Assembly (NCBI RefSeq): GCF_900105495.1
Contig: NZ_FNTF01000002.1
Coordinates: forward strand, 5,448,501 to 5,512,500
From: Pseudomonas frederiksbergensis
GTDB lineage: Bacteria > Pseudomonadota > Gammaproteobacteria > Pseudomonadales > Pseudomonadaceae
DNA: 64,000 nt
Reading direction: 5' to 3'
Numbering within the stretch: position 1 is the first letter of the stretch; every line of letters begins with the position of its first letter. The notes beneath the pieces were generated by a model that made no database searches, was not told the origin of the DNA, and worked only from the letters and a program-made list of their open reading frames with translations. This document shows positions 53,875 to 62,017 of the stretch, piece after piece. The position numbers were made by a program, and so were the translations under genes.

Positions 53875-54837
53875 TCAAACCAGGCTTTCGTCGATCACCA
53901 ACACCAACTTTCCCGACACCTTGTTAGTCGCCAACTCCGCAAACGCCGCTTCGGCGTCCTTGATCGGGAAGGTCTTGGCCAATTGCGGGCTCAAACGCCC
54001 TTCGGCAAACAGCGGCCAGACATGTTGGCCGAGATCGCTGAACAGATCCGCCTTGAACTGTTCGTCACGACTGCGCAAGGTCGAACCCAGCAGTTGCACG
54101 CGCTTGGCCAGTACCTGTGCCAGATCCAGCTGCGCCTCACGACCGCCCATCAGGCCGATCAGCACCCAACGACCATCGAGCGCCACCAGTTTCAGATTCA
54201 ACGCGGCGTAGCTGCCGCCCACCGGGTCGAGAATCACATCGAACGGCCCCAGGTCGCTCAAGCTATCCAGATCGCCGTTGCGCACGACCCCACCTTGAGC
54301 GCCCAACGCTTCGCAGTAAGCCAAACGCTCGGCGGAACCGACGCTGACCCAGCACGGGTTACCAAACGCCTTGCACAGCTGAATGGCAGCTGAACCGATT
54401 CCACTTGCGCCGGCGTGCAGGAGAACTTTCTCACCCGGCTTGAGCGCAGCCAGTTGAAACAAATTCAGCCAAACGGTCGCATACACTTCGGGCAGCGCTG
54501 CCGCCTCAGCCAGGGACAAACCTTCGGGAACCGGCAACACATGCCGTCCGTCGACAACTACCTCCTCGGCCATCCCGCCCCCGGCCAGCAAGGCGCAAAC
54601 CCGATCCCCGACCTGCCAGGACGAGCCCGGCCCCACCTCGCTGATCACCCCCGAACACTCAAGACCCAGTACCTGACTGGCTCCCGGCGGTGGCGGATAA
54701 AGGCCCGCTTTCTGTAACAAATCGGCGCGATTGAGACCCGCTGCCGCCACTCGAATCCGAACTTGTCCTACATCGCATGTAGGACTGGGCTCTTCAAGCC
54801 ACTCCACTCGACCTTCAACGCCTTGCAATGCTTTCAC
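53875..54837 (-). CDS. Zinc-free quinone oxidoreductase, MDR family
   Basis: A 320-residue NADPH-dependent quinone oxidoreductase of the QOR/PIG3 type. AAGLNRADLLQKAGLYPPPPGAS is a PIG3-like signature and HAGASGIGSAAIQLCKAFG binds nucleotide. No zinc-binding Cys cluster is present. It reduces quinones or reactive carbonyls in the cytosol. It is divergent from prc across 182 bases. Confidence 0.92.
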   Translation of the reverse strand: MKALQGVEGRVEWLEEPSPTCDVGQVRIRVAAAGLNRADLLQKAGLYPPPPGASQVLGLECSGVISEVGPGSSWQVGDRVCALLAGGGMAEEVVVDGRHVLPVPEGLSLAEAAALPEVYATVWLNLFQLAALKPGEKVLLHAGASGIGSAAIQLCKAFGNPCWVSVGSAERLAYCEALGAQGGVVRNGDLDSLSDLGPFDVILDPVGGSYAALNLKLVALDGRWVLIGLMGGREAQLDLAQVLAKRVQLLGSTLRSRDEQFKADLFSDLGQHVWPLFAEGRLSPQLAKTFPIKDAEAAFAELATNKVSGKLVLVIDESLV

Positions 54838-55019
54838 AGTGCCTCCATAGTGAGTCTGGACTGAGCCCGTAGCTGTAGCGCCGGGCTTTCTTGCATTATG
54901 CGACCGGCCCTGGGGTCTGTACGAAAGCTAACAGGCAGTTTCCATACAGAGACTAGTGGTACCGGCGACTTCAAAGACGGCCTAATATGCGTGATCAATT
55001 GTCCCCGCGTCGAATCAGC

Positions 55020-57101
55020 ATGAAGCATTTTTTCCCCAGCACCGCCCTAGCCCTGTTCATTGGTATCGGTCTGCTGCCGATGTCGACCCATTCGTTTGCA
55101 GCCAACAGCTGGGACAAGCTTCAGCCTGATCGTGACGAAGTGATCGCCAGCCTGAACGTCGTCGAGTTGCTAAAGCGCCATCACTACAGCAAGCCGCCGC
55201 TCGATGACGCGCGTTCCGTGATCATCTATGACAGCTATATCAAACTGCTGGATCCGTCGCGCAGCTACTTCATGGCCAGCGATATTGCCGAATTCGACAG
55301 GTGGAAAACCCAGTTTGACGATTTCCTCAAAAGCGGCGACCTGAACGCCGGGTTCACCATCTACAAGCGCTACCTGGACCGCGTCAAGGCGCGTCTGGAC
55401 TTCGCCCTTGCCGAGTTGAACAAAGGCGTCGACAAGATCGACTTCAACGCCAAGGAAACCTTGCAGGTCGATCGCAAGGACGCCCCATGGCTCAAGAACA
55501 CCGCAGAACTCGACGACCTGTGGCGCAAACGCGTCAAGGACGAAGTCTTGCGGCAGAAGATCGCGGGCAAGGATTCCAAGCAGATTCAGGAAACCCTGAC
55601 CAAGCGCTACAAGAATCAATTGGCGCGCCTGGACCAGACCCGTGCGGAAGATATCTTCCAGGCGTACATCAATACCTTCGCCATGTCCTACGACCCGCAC
55701 ACCAACTATCTGTCACCGGATAACGCGGAAAACTTCGACATCAACATGAGCCTGTCCCTCGAGGGCATTGGCGCCGTGTTGCAGAGCGACAACGACCAGG
55801 TGAAAGTCGTGCGTCTGGTGCCTGCCGGCCCGGCCGACAAGACCAAACAGGTCGCACCGGCCGACAAGATCATCGGCGTTGCCCAGGGCAACAAGGAAAT
55901 GGTCGACGTGGTCGGCTGGCGCCTGGACGAAGTGGTCAAGTTGATCCGTGGGCCAAAAGGCACCGTGGTGCGCCTGGAAGTGATCCCCGCCAGCAATGCG
56001 CCGAACGACCAGACCAGCAAGATCGTCCCGATTACCCGCGAAGCGGTGAAGCTTGAAGACCAGGCCGTGAAGAAGTCGGTTCTCAACCTGAAACAGGACG
56101 GCAAGGACTACAAGCTCGGCGTCATCGAGATCCCGGCCTTCTACCTGGACTTCAAGGCCTTCCGTGCTGGCGATCCGGATTACAAGAGCACCACTCGCGA
56201 CGTCAAGAAACTGCTGACCGAGTTGCAGAAAGACAAGGTCGACGGCGTGGTCATCGATCTGCGCAACAACGGCGGCGGTTCCTTGCAGGAAGCCACCGAG
56301 CTGACCAGTCTGTTCATCGACAAAGGCCCGACCGTTCTCGTGCGTAATGCCGATGGCCGGGTCGATGTGCTGGAAGATGAAAACCCGGGTGCCTTCTACA
56401 AAGGCCCGATGGCGTTGCTGGTCAACCGCTTGTCTGCCTCGGCTTCGGAAATTTTTGCCGGCGCCATGCAGGACTACCACCGCGCGTTGATCATCGGCGG
56501 CCAGACCTTCGGTAAAGGCACCGTGCAAACCATTCAGCCGCTGAACCATGGCGAACTGAAACTGACGCTGGCCAAGTTCTACCGGGTTTCCGGCCAGAGC
56601 ACCCAGCATCAGGGCGTACTGCCGGACATCGATTACCCGTCGATCATCGACACCAAGGAAATCGGTGAAAGCGCACTGCCTGAAGCCATGCCGTGGGACA
56701 CCATCCGCGCGGCCATCAAGCCTGCGGTCGACCCCTTCAAGCCGTACATTTCGCAGCTCAAGTCCGAGCATGACGTACGCTCGGCCAAGGACGCAGAGTT
56801 CGTATTCATCCGCGACAAACTGGCCCTGGCGCAAAAACTGATGACGGAAAAAACCGTCAGTCTCAATGAAGCTGATCGTCGTGCACAACACGCCGATATC
56901 GAAGCCAAGCAACTTGCCATGGAAAATATCCGTCGCAAGGCCAAGGGTGAAGAGCCGCTCAAAGAGCTGAAGAAAGAAGACGAAGACGCAATTGCGGCCG
57001 AGACAGACAAGACCAAACCAGAAGACGATGCCTACCTGAGCGAGACCGGGCGGATTCTGTTGGACTATTTGAAACTCAATACCGCAGTAGCCAAGCACTA
57101 A
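55020..57101 (+). CDS. prc: Tail-specific periplasmic protease Prc
   Basis: A 693-residue protease with a signal peptide (about 1-25), a helical N-terminal domain, a PDZ domain (about 250-330; VRLVPAGPADKTKQVAPADKI) and an S41 domain with Ser in RLSASASEIFAGAM and Lys in GQTFGKGTVQ. It trims C-termini of periplasmic proteins; in P. aeruginosa the homologue AlgO degrades truncated MucA. The start at 55020 gives a proper signal peptide; upstream ATG 54987 would bury it. Confidence 0.95.
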   Translation: MKHFFPSTALALFIGIGLLPMSTHSFAANSWDKLQPDRDEVIASLNVVELLKRHHYSKPPLDDARSVIIYDSYIKLLDPSRSYFMASDIAEFDRWKTQFDDFLKSGDLNAGFTIYKRYLDRVKARLDFALAELNKGVDKIDFNAKETLQVDRKDAPWLKNTAELDDLWRKRVKDEVLRQKIAGKDSKQIQETLTKRYKNQLARLDQTRAEDIFQAYINTFAMSYDPHTNYLSPDNAENFDINMSLSLEGIGAVLQSDNDQVKVVRLVPAGPADKTKQVAPADKIIGVAQGNKEMVDVVGWRLDEVVKLIRGPKGTVVRLEVIPASNAPNDQTSKIVPITREAVKLEDQAVKKSVLNLKQDGKDYKLGVIEIPAFYLDFKAFRAGDPDYKSTTRDVKKLLTELQKDKVDGVVIDLRNNGGGSLQEATELTSLFIDKGPTVLVRNADGRVDVLEDENPGAFYKGPMALLVNRLSASASEIFAGAMQDYHRALIIGGQTFGKGTVQTIQPLNHGELKLTLAKFYRVSGQSTQHQGVLPDIDYPSIIDTKEIGESALPEAMPWDTIRAAIKPAVDPFKPYISQLKSEHDVRSAKDAEFVFIRDKLALAQKLMTEKTVSLNEADRRAQHADIEAKQLAMENIRRKAKGEEPLKELKKEDEDAIAAETDKTKPEDDAYLSETGRILLDYLKLNTAVAKH

Positions 57102-57134
57102 ATGGTTACACGCAAGATGATGGCAATTTAATGC

Positions 57135-57154
57135 TGACGCTCCCCGGAGCGTCA
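57135..57154 (+). terminator. Hairpin after prc
   Basis: TGACGCTCC and GGAGCGTCA pair over nine bases around CC, 33 bases past the prc stop. There is no T run; the stronger terminator at 57184 lies behind it. Confidence 0.5.
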
Positions 57155-57183
57155 TCAAACAGTCATCATTCTGTCGTGAAATA

Positions 57184-57234
57184 AAGGACTGGGAGCCCCT
57201 CTTCATCGAAGAGAGTGCTCCCGGTCCTTTTTTT
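57184..57234 (+). terminator. Rho-independent terminator between prc and EAL gene
   Basis: AAAGGACTGGGAG, then CTCTTC/GAAGAG inner stem, CTCCCGGTCC and seven T. It ends the prc transcript and leaves only about 17 bases before the next start, so the next gene's promoter must overlap this region or read through it. Confidence 0.88.
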
Positions 57235-57250
57235 ATCGCCAGAGAAAGCC

Positions 57251-59041
57251 ATGACCACCACAGAACAGCTGAGTGCCTTGAGTTTCATACTGACTCAAAG
57301 CGGTTTGCACAGCTTGTTCCAGCCGATCATTTCCCTCTCCGAGCGACGTATTGTCGGTTACGAAGCCCTCAGTCGCGGCCCCTCCAACAGTCCGCTGCAC
57401 TCTCCCCTCGCGCTGTTCGCCGTTGCCCGTCAGGCAGGCCGGTTGAGCGAGCTGGAAATCGCTTGCCGTCAAAGCGCCTGCCGACGTTTCAATGAGCAGC
57501 AACTACCCGGCAAACTGTTCCTCAACGTTTCCCCTGAATCCCTGCTCGAAGCCGCCCACCAACCCGGGCGCACCCTGCAACTGCTGCAGGATTTCGGCAT
57601 ACCGCCGAGTCAGGTGGTAATCGAACTGACCGAACAGACCCCGACCGACGATTTCGAGCTGTTGCAAACCGCTCTGCATCACTATCGAGCGATGGGTTTT
57701 TCCATAGCTCTGGATGATCTGGGCGCAGGCTATTCAAGTTTGCGCCTGTGGTCTGAATTGCGTCCGGACTACGTGAAGATTGATCGACACTTCATCGACG
57801 GCATTCACCAGGACGCCCTCAAGCGCGAATTTGTCGGCTCGATCCTGCAAATTGCCAAGGCCTCGCGGGCGCAAGTGATCGCCGAAGGTATCGAGCTGCC
57901 AGAAGAGCTCGCGGTGCTGACCGAGATGGGCGTTGATCTGGTCCAGGGTTATCTGCTCTGCCGGCCTCAGGAACATCCGCCTCGTGATGCCCGAGCCCTG
58001 ATGCCCAAACGGGAAAGCACAGCGATAGCGTTGAATGATGAAGTCAGTGACCTTAGCGCTTTGCTTAACGACCAACCGGCAGTGGGTCGCGATACCCCGA
58101 CCGCCACCGTCCTGGAAGCCTTTCGTCGCCAGGCCAACCTGAACTCCCTGGCGGTGCTCGACGAGCAAGGCCAGCCCTGTGGCATCGTCCACCGGCATTC
58201 GCTCTCCGATGCACTGCTCAAGCCTTTTGCCACCGACCTGTTCGCCCGTAAACCGATCAGCCGCTTAATGAGTGATGACTTCCTCGCCGTTGAGATGAGT
58301 CAGTCGTTGCAACAAGTGAGTCGCCTGATCACCAGCCGCGCGCGACAGCGCATCGAAGAAGACTTCATCATCACCCTCAACGGTGGTTACCTGGGACTGG
58401 GCCGGGTGATCAACGTACTCAAGCTGATTACCGAACTGAAGATCCAGCAAGCCCGTTACGCCAACCCGCTGACCCTGCTGCCGGGCAACGTGCCGATCCA
58501 GCAATGCCTGTCGCGAGTGCTGCAACAGCAACGGGAGTCGGTGATCTGCTACGTCGACATCGACAGTTTCAAACCCTTCAACGACATCTATGGCTACGGC
58601 CGTGGGGATGAAGTCCTGCTGTGCCTGGCGCAATGCCTGAATGATCGCGTCGACCCTTCCCGCGACTTTGTCGGCCATATCGGCGGCGATGACTTCCTGC
58701 TGGTACTCGGCCCGGAAGACTGGCGCAAACGCTTGAACCAGTTACTGGACGACTTCCAGAGCCAATGCCGACGCTTTTATCGCAGTGAACACCTGGAAGC
58801 CGGCTGCTTCATCGCGCCAAACCGTCAGGGTGTGCGCCAGGAGTTTGCGTTGTTGTCACTGTCGATTGGCGTGGTGCATTTACATCCACAGGCCTGTGGA
58901 CAACTCGATGCAAGCCAGTTGGCGGAGATGGCATCGCAGGCCAAGCATCACGCGAAGAATATGCCAGGGTATAGCGTGCATGTGATCGATAGTCTGGGGG
59001 TGCCAGCAGCCGAAGAAGAATTGCTCGTCGGGCAGCGGTGA
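57251..59041 (+). CDS. EAL-CBS-GGDEF cyclic-di-GMP protein
   Basis: A 596-residue protein with no signal or membrane segment. The EAL domain (about 5-250) has GYEALSRGP, LNVSPE, IELTEQT, LDDLGAGYSSL, VKIDRHF and IAEGIE intact, so it should hydrolyse c-di-GMP. A CBS pair follows (about 290-410), then a GGDEF domain (about 420-585) whose core is GHIGGDDF, with Asp in place of the second acidic residue and no RxxD inhibitory site. It is probably a phosphodiesterase with a regulatory or weak cyclase end. ATG 57251 is the fold-consistent start. Confidence 0.92.
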   Translation: MTTTEQLSALSFILTQSGLHSLFQPIISLSERRIVGYEALSRGPSNSPLHSPLALFAVARQAGRLSELEIACRQSACRRFNEQQLPGKLFLNVSPESLLEAAHQPGRTLQLLQDFGIPPSQVVIELTEQTPTDDFELLQTALHHYRAMGFSIALDDLGAGYSSLRLWSELRPDYVKIDRHFIDGIHQDALKREFVGSILQIAKASRAQVIAEGIELPEELAVLTEMGVDLVQGYLLCRPQEHPPRDARALMPKRESTAIALNDEVSDLSALLNDQPAVGRDTPTATVLEAFRRQANLNSLAVLDEQGQPCGIVHRHSLSDALLKPFATDLFARKPISRLMSDDFLAVEMSQSLQQVSRLITSRARQRIEEDFIITLNGGYLGLGRVINVLKLITELKIQQARYANPLTLLPGNVPIQQCLSRVLQQQRESVICYVDIDSFKPFNDIYGYGRGDEVLLCLAQCLNDRVDPSRDFVGHIGGDDFLLVLGPEDWRKRLNQLLDDFQSQCRRFYRSEHLEAGCFIAPNRQGVRQEFALLSLSIGVVHLHPQACGQLDASQLAEMASQAKHHAKNMPGYSVHVIDSLGVPAAEEELLVGQR

Positions 59042-59054
59042 TTGATCTGCCAAC

Positions 59055-59474
59055 TCAGATCGAGGGCGGTGCCTCGGAACCGCGAGCCGCCAACTCTTTC
59101 AGTTTAAGTTCGGCCAACGGATGCCCTGCTTTGGCGGCGATCTCCCAAAACCGCGCAGCTTCAACCGCATCCGGTGCCTTGCTCGGCGTTCCCGCCAGGC
59201 TGATCACACCCACCTGATACGCTGCTTTGCCATCCCCCGCCAACGCCGCCAGGCGCAGCAATCGAACACCTTCCTCACGAGCCCCAAGGCCCACGCCGCG
59301 AAAGGTCAGGATGTGGCCATAGAAGCTCTGGGCGCCAACATCACCCAGGTTCGCCATGCGTGCGAACTGGCCTTCGAGCCAGCTCCAGCCACGCGGCTGA
59401 CGCACAAACCATGACCAGTGAAACAAGCGGCGAGCCAGCCAGTAGCTGGCCCGCGCCTTGAGTTTTAAAAACAC
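59055..59474 (-). CDS. Sel1-like repeat protein
   Basis: A 139-residue protein. Residues about 40-125 carry Sel1-type helical repeats (GVGLGAREEGVRLLRLAALAGDGKAAYQVG and AARFWEIAAKAGHPLAELKL). The N-terminus is basic and aromatic and could touch the membrane. It starts with a GTG that directly follows the stop of the upstream gene, so translation is likely coupled. The function is unknown; Sel1 repeats mediate protein contacts. Confidence 0.8.
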   Translation of the reverse strand: MFLKLKARASYWLARRLFHWSWFVRQPRGWSWLEGQFARMANLGDVGAQSFYGHILTFRGVGLGAREEGVRLLRLAALAGDGKAAYQVGVISLAGTPSKAPDAVEAARFWEIAAKAGHPLAELKLKELAARGSEAPPSI

Positions 59475-59846
59475 TCAGGCCTCCGCCGATTCCGGGTACT
59501 CGTATTCGAACACCCGCACCACTTCCGAGGCATGCCAGGACGCTGCGGCCACCCCGTCGGACGGCCCGGAGAAACGCCCCAGACGCTCGACACATTCAAA
59601 GAATCCGGTGCGCGGCAGGCGGCTGGCGCCCTGGCTGATCACCAGCGAACTGCGCAATGGCTGCTCGGCCTTGGCGTCCAGCGCGGCCAAGTGCTCAAGG
59701 GCGGCGGTCAAGGTTTGCATGGCCGGTGTGGGTAATTGCAAACGTTCAAGTAACGCTCGGTATGTCAGAAGATGACGCTGGCGCCGTGCCTGATCCAGTT
59801 CGCCTAGCAACCCGTCCCAATGTTGACGACTGATGCGTACGCTCAC
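59475..59846 (-). CDS. Unknown small protein coupled to an XRE regulator
   Basis: A 123-residue protein I cannot assign. The N-half is helical (WDGLLGELDQARRQRHLLTYRALLERLQL). The C-half has LRSSLVISQGASRLPRTGFFECVERLGR and a WHASEVVRVFEYEY ending, resembling a small conserved domain often placed next to regulators. It overlaps the XRE gene by ATGA and abuts the Sel1 gene. It could be an effector or partner of the XRE protein. Confidence 0.75.
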   Translation of the reverse strand: MSVRISRQHWDGLLGELDQARRQRHLLTYRALLERLQLPTPAMQTLTAALEHLAALDAKAEQPLRSSLVISQGASRLPRTGFFECVERLGRFSGPSDGVAAASWHASEVVRVFEYEYPESAEA

Positions 59847-60184
59847 GATTCATCCCTCCACCCTGGCACCGTCAATTCCCAGGCCAGGCTGCGGCGAATC
59901 GCAGCGTCGGGTAGACGCTCGCCACTTTCGATCAAGGCCAGATAAGACGGGCTGATGCCTACCGTGCGGGCCAACGCCTCGATGGCGATGCCCTTCCCTT
60001 CGCGCAAACTGCGTAATTGATCCAGCCCCGGAAGAATCTGGTCTGGTGTTGCCGCCGGACGCTCTGGGGCGACCCGAGGCGGTTGTTCATTGATGCCTGC
60101 TGCTTTCAGTAGAGCCTGATACTGAGCCCATGGAAGAACCGCATACTCGGGCTCTCCTTCGCGTGTAATTATCTGAATATCCAT
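59843..60184 (-). CDS. XRE-family helix-turn-helix protein
   Basis: A 113-residue protein: an N-terminal segment resembling Phd/RelB-style or prevent-host-death fragments (MDIQIITREGEPEYAVLPWAQY) and a C-terminal XRE helix-turn-helix (QLRSLREGKGIAIEALARTVGISPSYLALIESGE). ATG 60184 gives the conserved start; 60208 adds an unconserved tail. It opens an overlapping three-gene unit with the 123-residue protein and the Sel1 gene. It probably regulates its own operon. Confidence 0.8.
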   Translation of the reverse strand: MDIQIITREGEPEYAVLPWAQYQALLKAAGINEQPPRVAPERPAATPDQILPGLDQLRSLREGKGIAIEALARTVGISPSYLALIESGERLPDAAIRRSLAWELTVPGWRDES

Positions 60185-60293
60185 GACTACCCCGTAGGAC
60201 AACAACACTTAGCGAGTCGGCACTTTTCCCTAGAAGTGTAATCCTAACAGCGGCCAAGGTCGCGGGGGTATCAATGGATGAGACTGAATCAGT

Positions 60294-60749
60294 TCAGTTT
60301 TTTTTCGGACCCTGAAGTTGAAGTTGCTCCGGCGTATCGGGCAGGCGTTCGACCACCGCAAGCTTTTCCGGTAACTGACGCTTGCGCCAGGCGCGGAAGG
60401 CGTTGAGTTCATCGTCGAGAACCTTCATCAGCCAAGCCAGCACGGCAATGTCATCGAGCATGCCGAACACTGGAATGAAGTCCGGCAAGGCATCCAGCGG
60501 ACTGAGGAAATACATCAGGCCTGCCACCACCGATATCAGCGCTTTGGGGCTGATGGACCGATACTCGCCGCGCCAGTAAGCCAGGCAGAGTGCCTGCAAC
60601 AGGCGTAGATCATCCTTGATCTTGCCCAGCCGATTACCTTGGCTGGCACCTTTGCTGGCTACGGCGAAGAGCAAGGTCGGCAAACGTCCGCGCGCAAGCA
60701 GGCGTCCAGCCAAAGGCAGGAAACGAGCGAAATTCCAGGGCGTTTTCAT
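60294..60749 (-). CDS. YkvA-family (DUF1232) membrane protein
   Basis: A 151-residue protein. DUF1232 lies at about 60-105, with YFLSPLDALPDFIPVFGMLDD as the family signature and one or two hydrophobic stretches (LISVVAGLMYF, DDIAVLAWLMK). The family function is unknown. ATG 60749 follows GGGAG at good spacing; an ATG three bases earlier is also possible. Two DnaA boxes lie 20-45 bases upstream. Confidence 0.85.
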   Translation of the reverse strand: MKTPWNFARFLPLAGRLLARGRLPTLLFAVASKGASQGNRLGKIKDDLRLLQALCLAYWRGEYRSISPKALISVVAGLMYFLSPLDALPDFIPVFGMLDDIAVLAWLMKVLDDELNAFRAWRKRQLPEKLAVVERLPDTPEQLQLQGPKKN

Positions 60750-60767
60750 CATTTCTCCCGCTGAAAT

Positions 60768-60792
60768 GTTATCCACACAAATTGTGGATAAC
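60768..60792. promoter_or_regulatory. Inverted pair of perfect DnaA boxes
   Basis: GTTATCCACA and TGTGGATAAC are exact inverted copies with a five-base spacer. Each contains the strict DnaA box TTATCCACA. They sit just upstream of the YkvA-family start, between it and any promoter, so DnaA could control that gene, or the pair could titrate DnaA. Confidence 0.75.
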
Positions 60793-60995
60793 CTTGTGAA
60801 CAGAGCTGCATTTCATGGCTGAAAGCCCCGATTCATAAGGGCCTGACTCAGATCGGGCGTTTTTTACTCACATAAAAAAACCCAAGATTTCATTGACTTG
60901 GCGCTTTGGCGCGGCTAGCGCGGGCGCCCTCAATGGCTAAGACTCCAGCCTATAGCATCCGTTCGCTTTGTTTACCTTCGCCGAACGCCAGATGC

Positions 60996-61028
60996 AACAA
61001 CGCCCCGCATAAGCGAGGCGTTGTTTTT
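60996..61028. terminator. Terminator-like hairpin downstream of FKBP gene
   Basis: AACAACGCCCCGC, ATAA, GCGAGGCGTTGTT-type arms form a stem with one mismatch, 14 bases past the FKBP gene's stop on the - strand. The flanking T run is better on the + strand, so it is probably bidirectional. Confidence 0.7.
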
Positions 61029-61041
61029 AAAGCAGACGCTG

Positions 61042-61758
61042 TTACTTGGCAGGAGCGTCTTGTTTCGCCGGATCCTTGATTGCCAGCAGTTCCAGGTCGA
61101 ATACCAGCACCGAATTGGCTGGAATCGCCGGGCTTGGGCTTTGGGCGCCGTAAGCCAGTTCGCTAGGGATGTACAGTTTGTACTTCTCGCCAACGTGCAT
61201 CAGTTGCAGGCCTTCGACCCAACCCGGAATCACACCGCTGACCGGCAGATCGATCGGGCTGCCACGCTCGACGGAACTGTCGAAAACGGTGCCATTGGTC
61301 AGGGTGCCGGTGTAGTGAACGGTCACTACGTCAGTCGGCTTAGGCTGTGCGCCATCGGCTTTCTTGACCACTTCATACTGCAGGCCCGAAGCGGTGGTGG
61401 TTACACCGGCTTTCTTGGCGTTGTCTTCGAGGAATTTCTTGCCGGCAGCTGCCGACTCTTCGCTCATTTTGGCCATACGCTCTTCGGCACGCTTTTGCAG
61501 TGCAGCGAAGGCTTCGACCAGTTCGTCATCCTTCAGCTTCTGTTCTTTCTTGCCGACGGCATCTTCAATGCCCTGGGCTACGGCTTTGGAGTCCAGATCA
61601 TCCATGCCTTCCTGAGCCAGGCTCTTGCCCATGTTCAGGCCAATCCCGTAGGAAGCTTTTTGCGCCGGGGTTTTCAGCTCTACGCTGGTCTGCGAATCAC
61701 AACCCGCAAGTACCAGGCCAACCAGGGCCACCGCCGCCGCCAACCGATGCTGTTTCAT
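61042..61758 (-). CDS. FKBP-type peptidyl-prolyl isomerase lipoprotein
   Basis: A 238-residue protein. The signal peptide ends in lipobox VLAGC (Cys20). A helical dimerisation domain (about 25-120; ASYGIGLNMGKSLAQ) precedes an FKBP domain (about 130-225; VVTVHYTGTLTNGTVFDSS, GVIPGWVEGLQLM, IPSELAYGAQ). It resembles FkpA/Mip folding helpers and should sit on a membrane, facing the periplasm. It is a single gene between YkvA and the cytochrome. Confidence 0.92.
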   Translation of the reverse strand: MKQHRLAAAVALVGLVLAGCDSQTSVELKTPAQKASYGIGLNMGKSLAQEGMDDLDSKAVAQGIEDAVGKKEQKLKDDELVEAFAALQKRAEERMAKMSEESAAAGKKFLEDNAKKAGVTTTASGLQYEVVKKADGAQPKPTDVVTVHYTGTLTNGTVFDSSVERGSPIDLPVSGVIPGWVEGLQLMHVGEKYKLYIPSELAYGAQSPSPAIPANSVLVFDLELLAIKDPAKQDAPAK

Positions 61759-62017
61759 GCTATTTCCTTGTTCATGCGCCTAAAGGGCAATCGAGTAAAG
61801 CCGCGAGCTTATCAGGCCGCCACGACCAATGGCTACCGGCATGAGAGCAGGAAACTTCTGATAAGTTCAGGTGTTTTAACGCATTTGGGGAATGGGCGGA
61901 TGAAGGTTCTGTCATCTTGCGCTCGCAAGAACCGATAGCAGAACCCCCGCATCTGGCGTAATGGCCTCTTGCCGCACTTCAGTTGCTGAGGCATAAGGGA
62001 GCTTCAAATCAACAAGG

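Noticed and set aside
55713..57206. 497-codon - strand frame opposite prc
   Set aside because: It is a composition shadow of prc, rich in Val/Gly/His, with no conserved motifs.
60844..60867. Hairpin GCCTGA...TCGGGC followed by T on the + strand
   Set aside because: No + strand gene ends before it, and the stem is only six pairs with a G-T pair; too weak to call.
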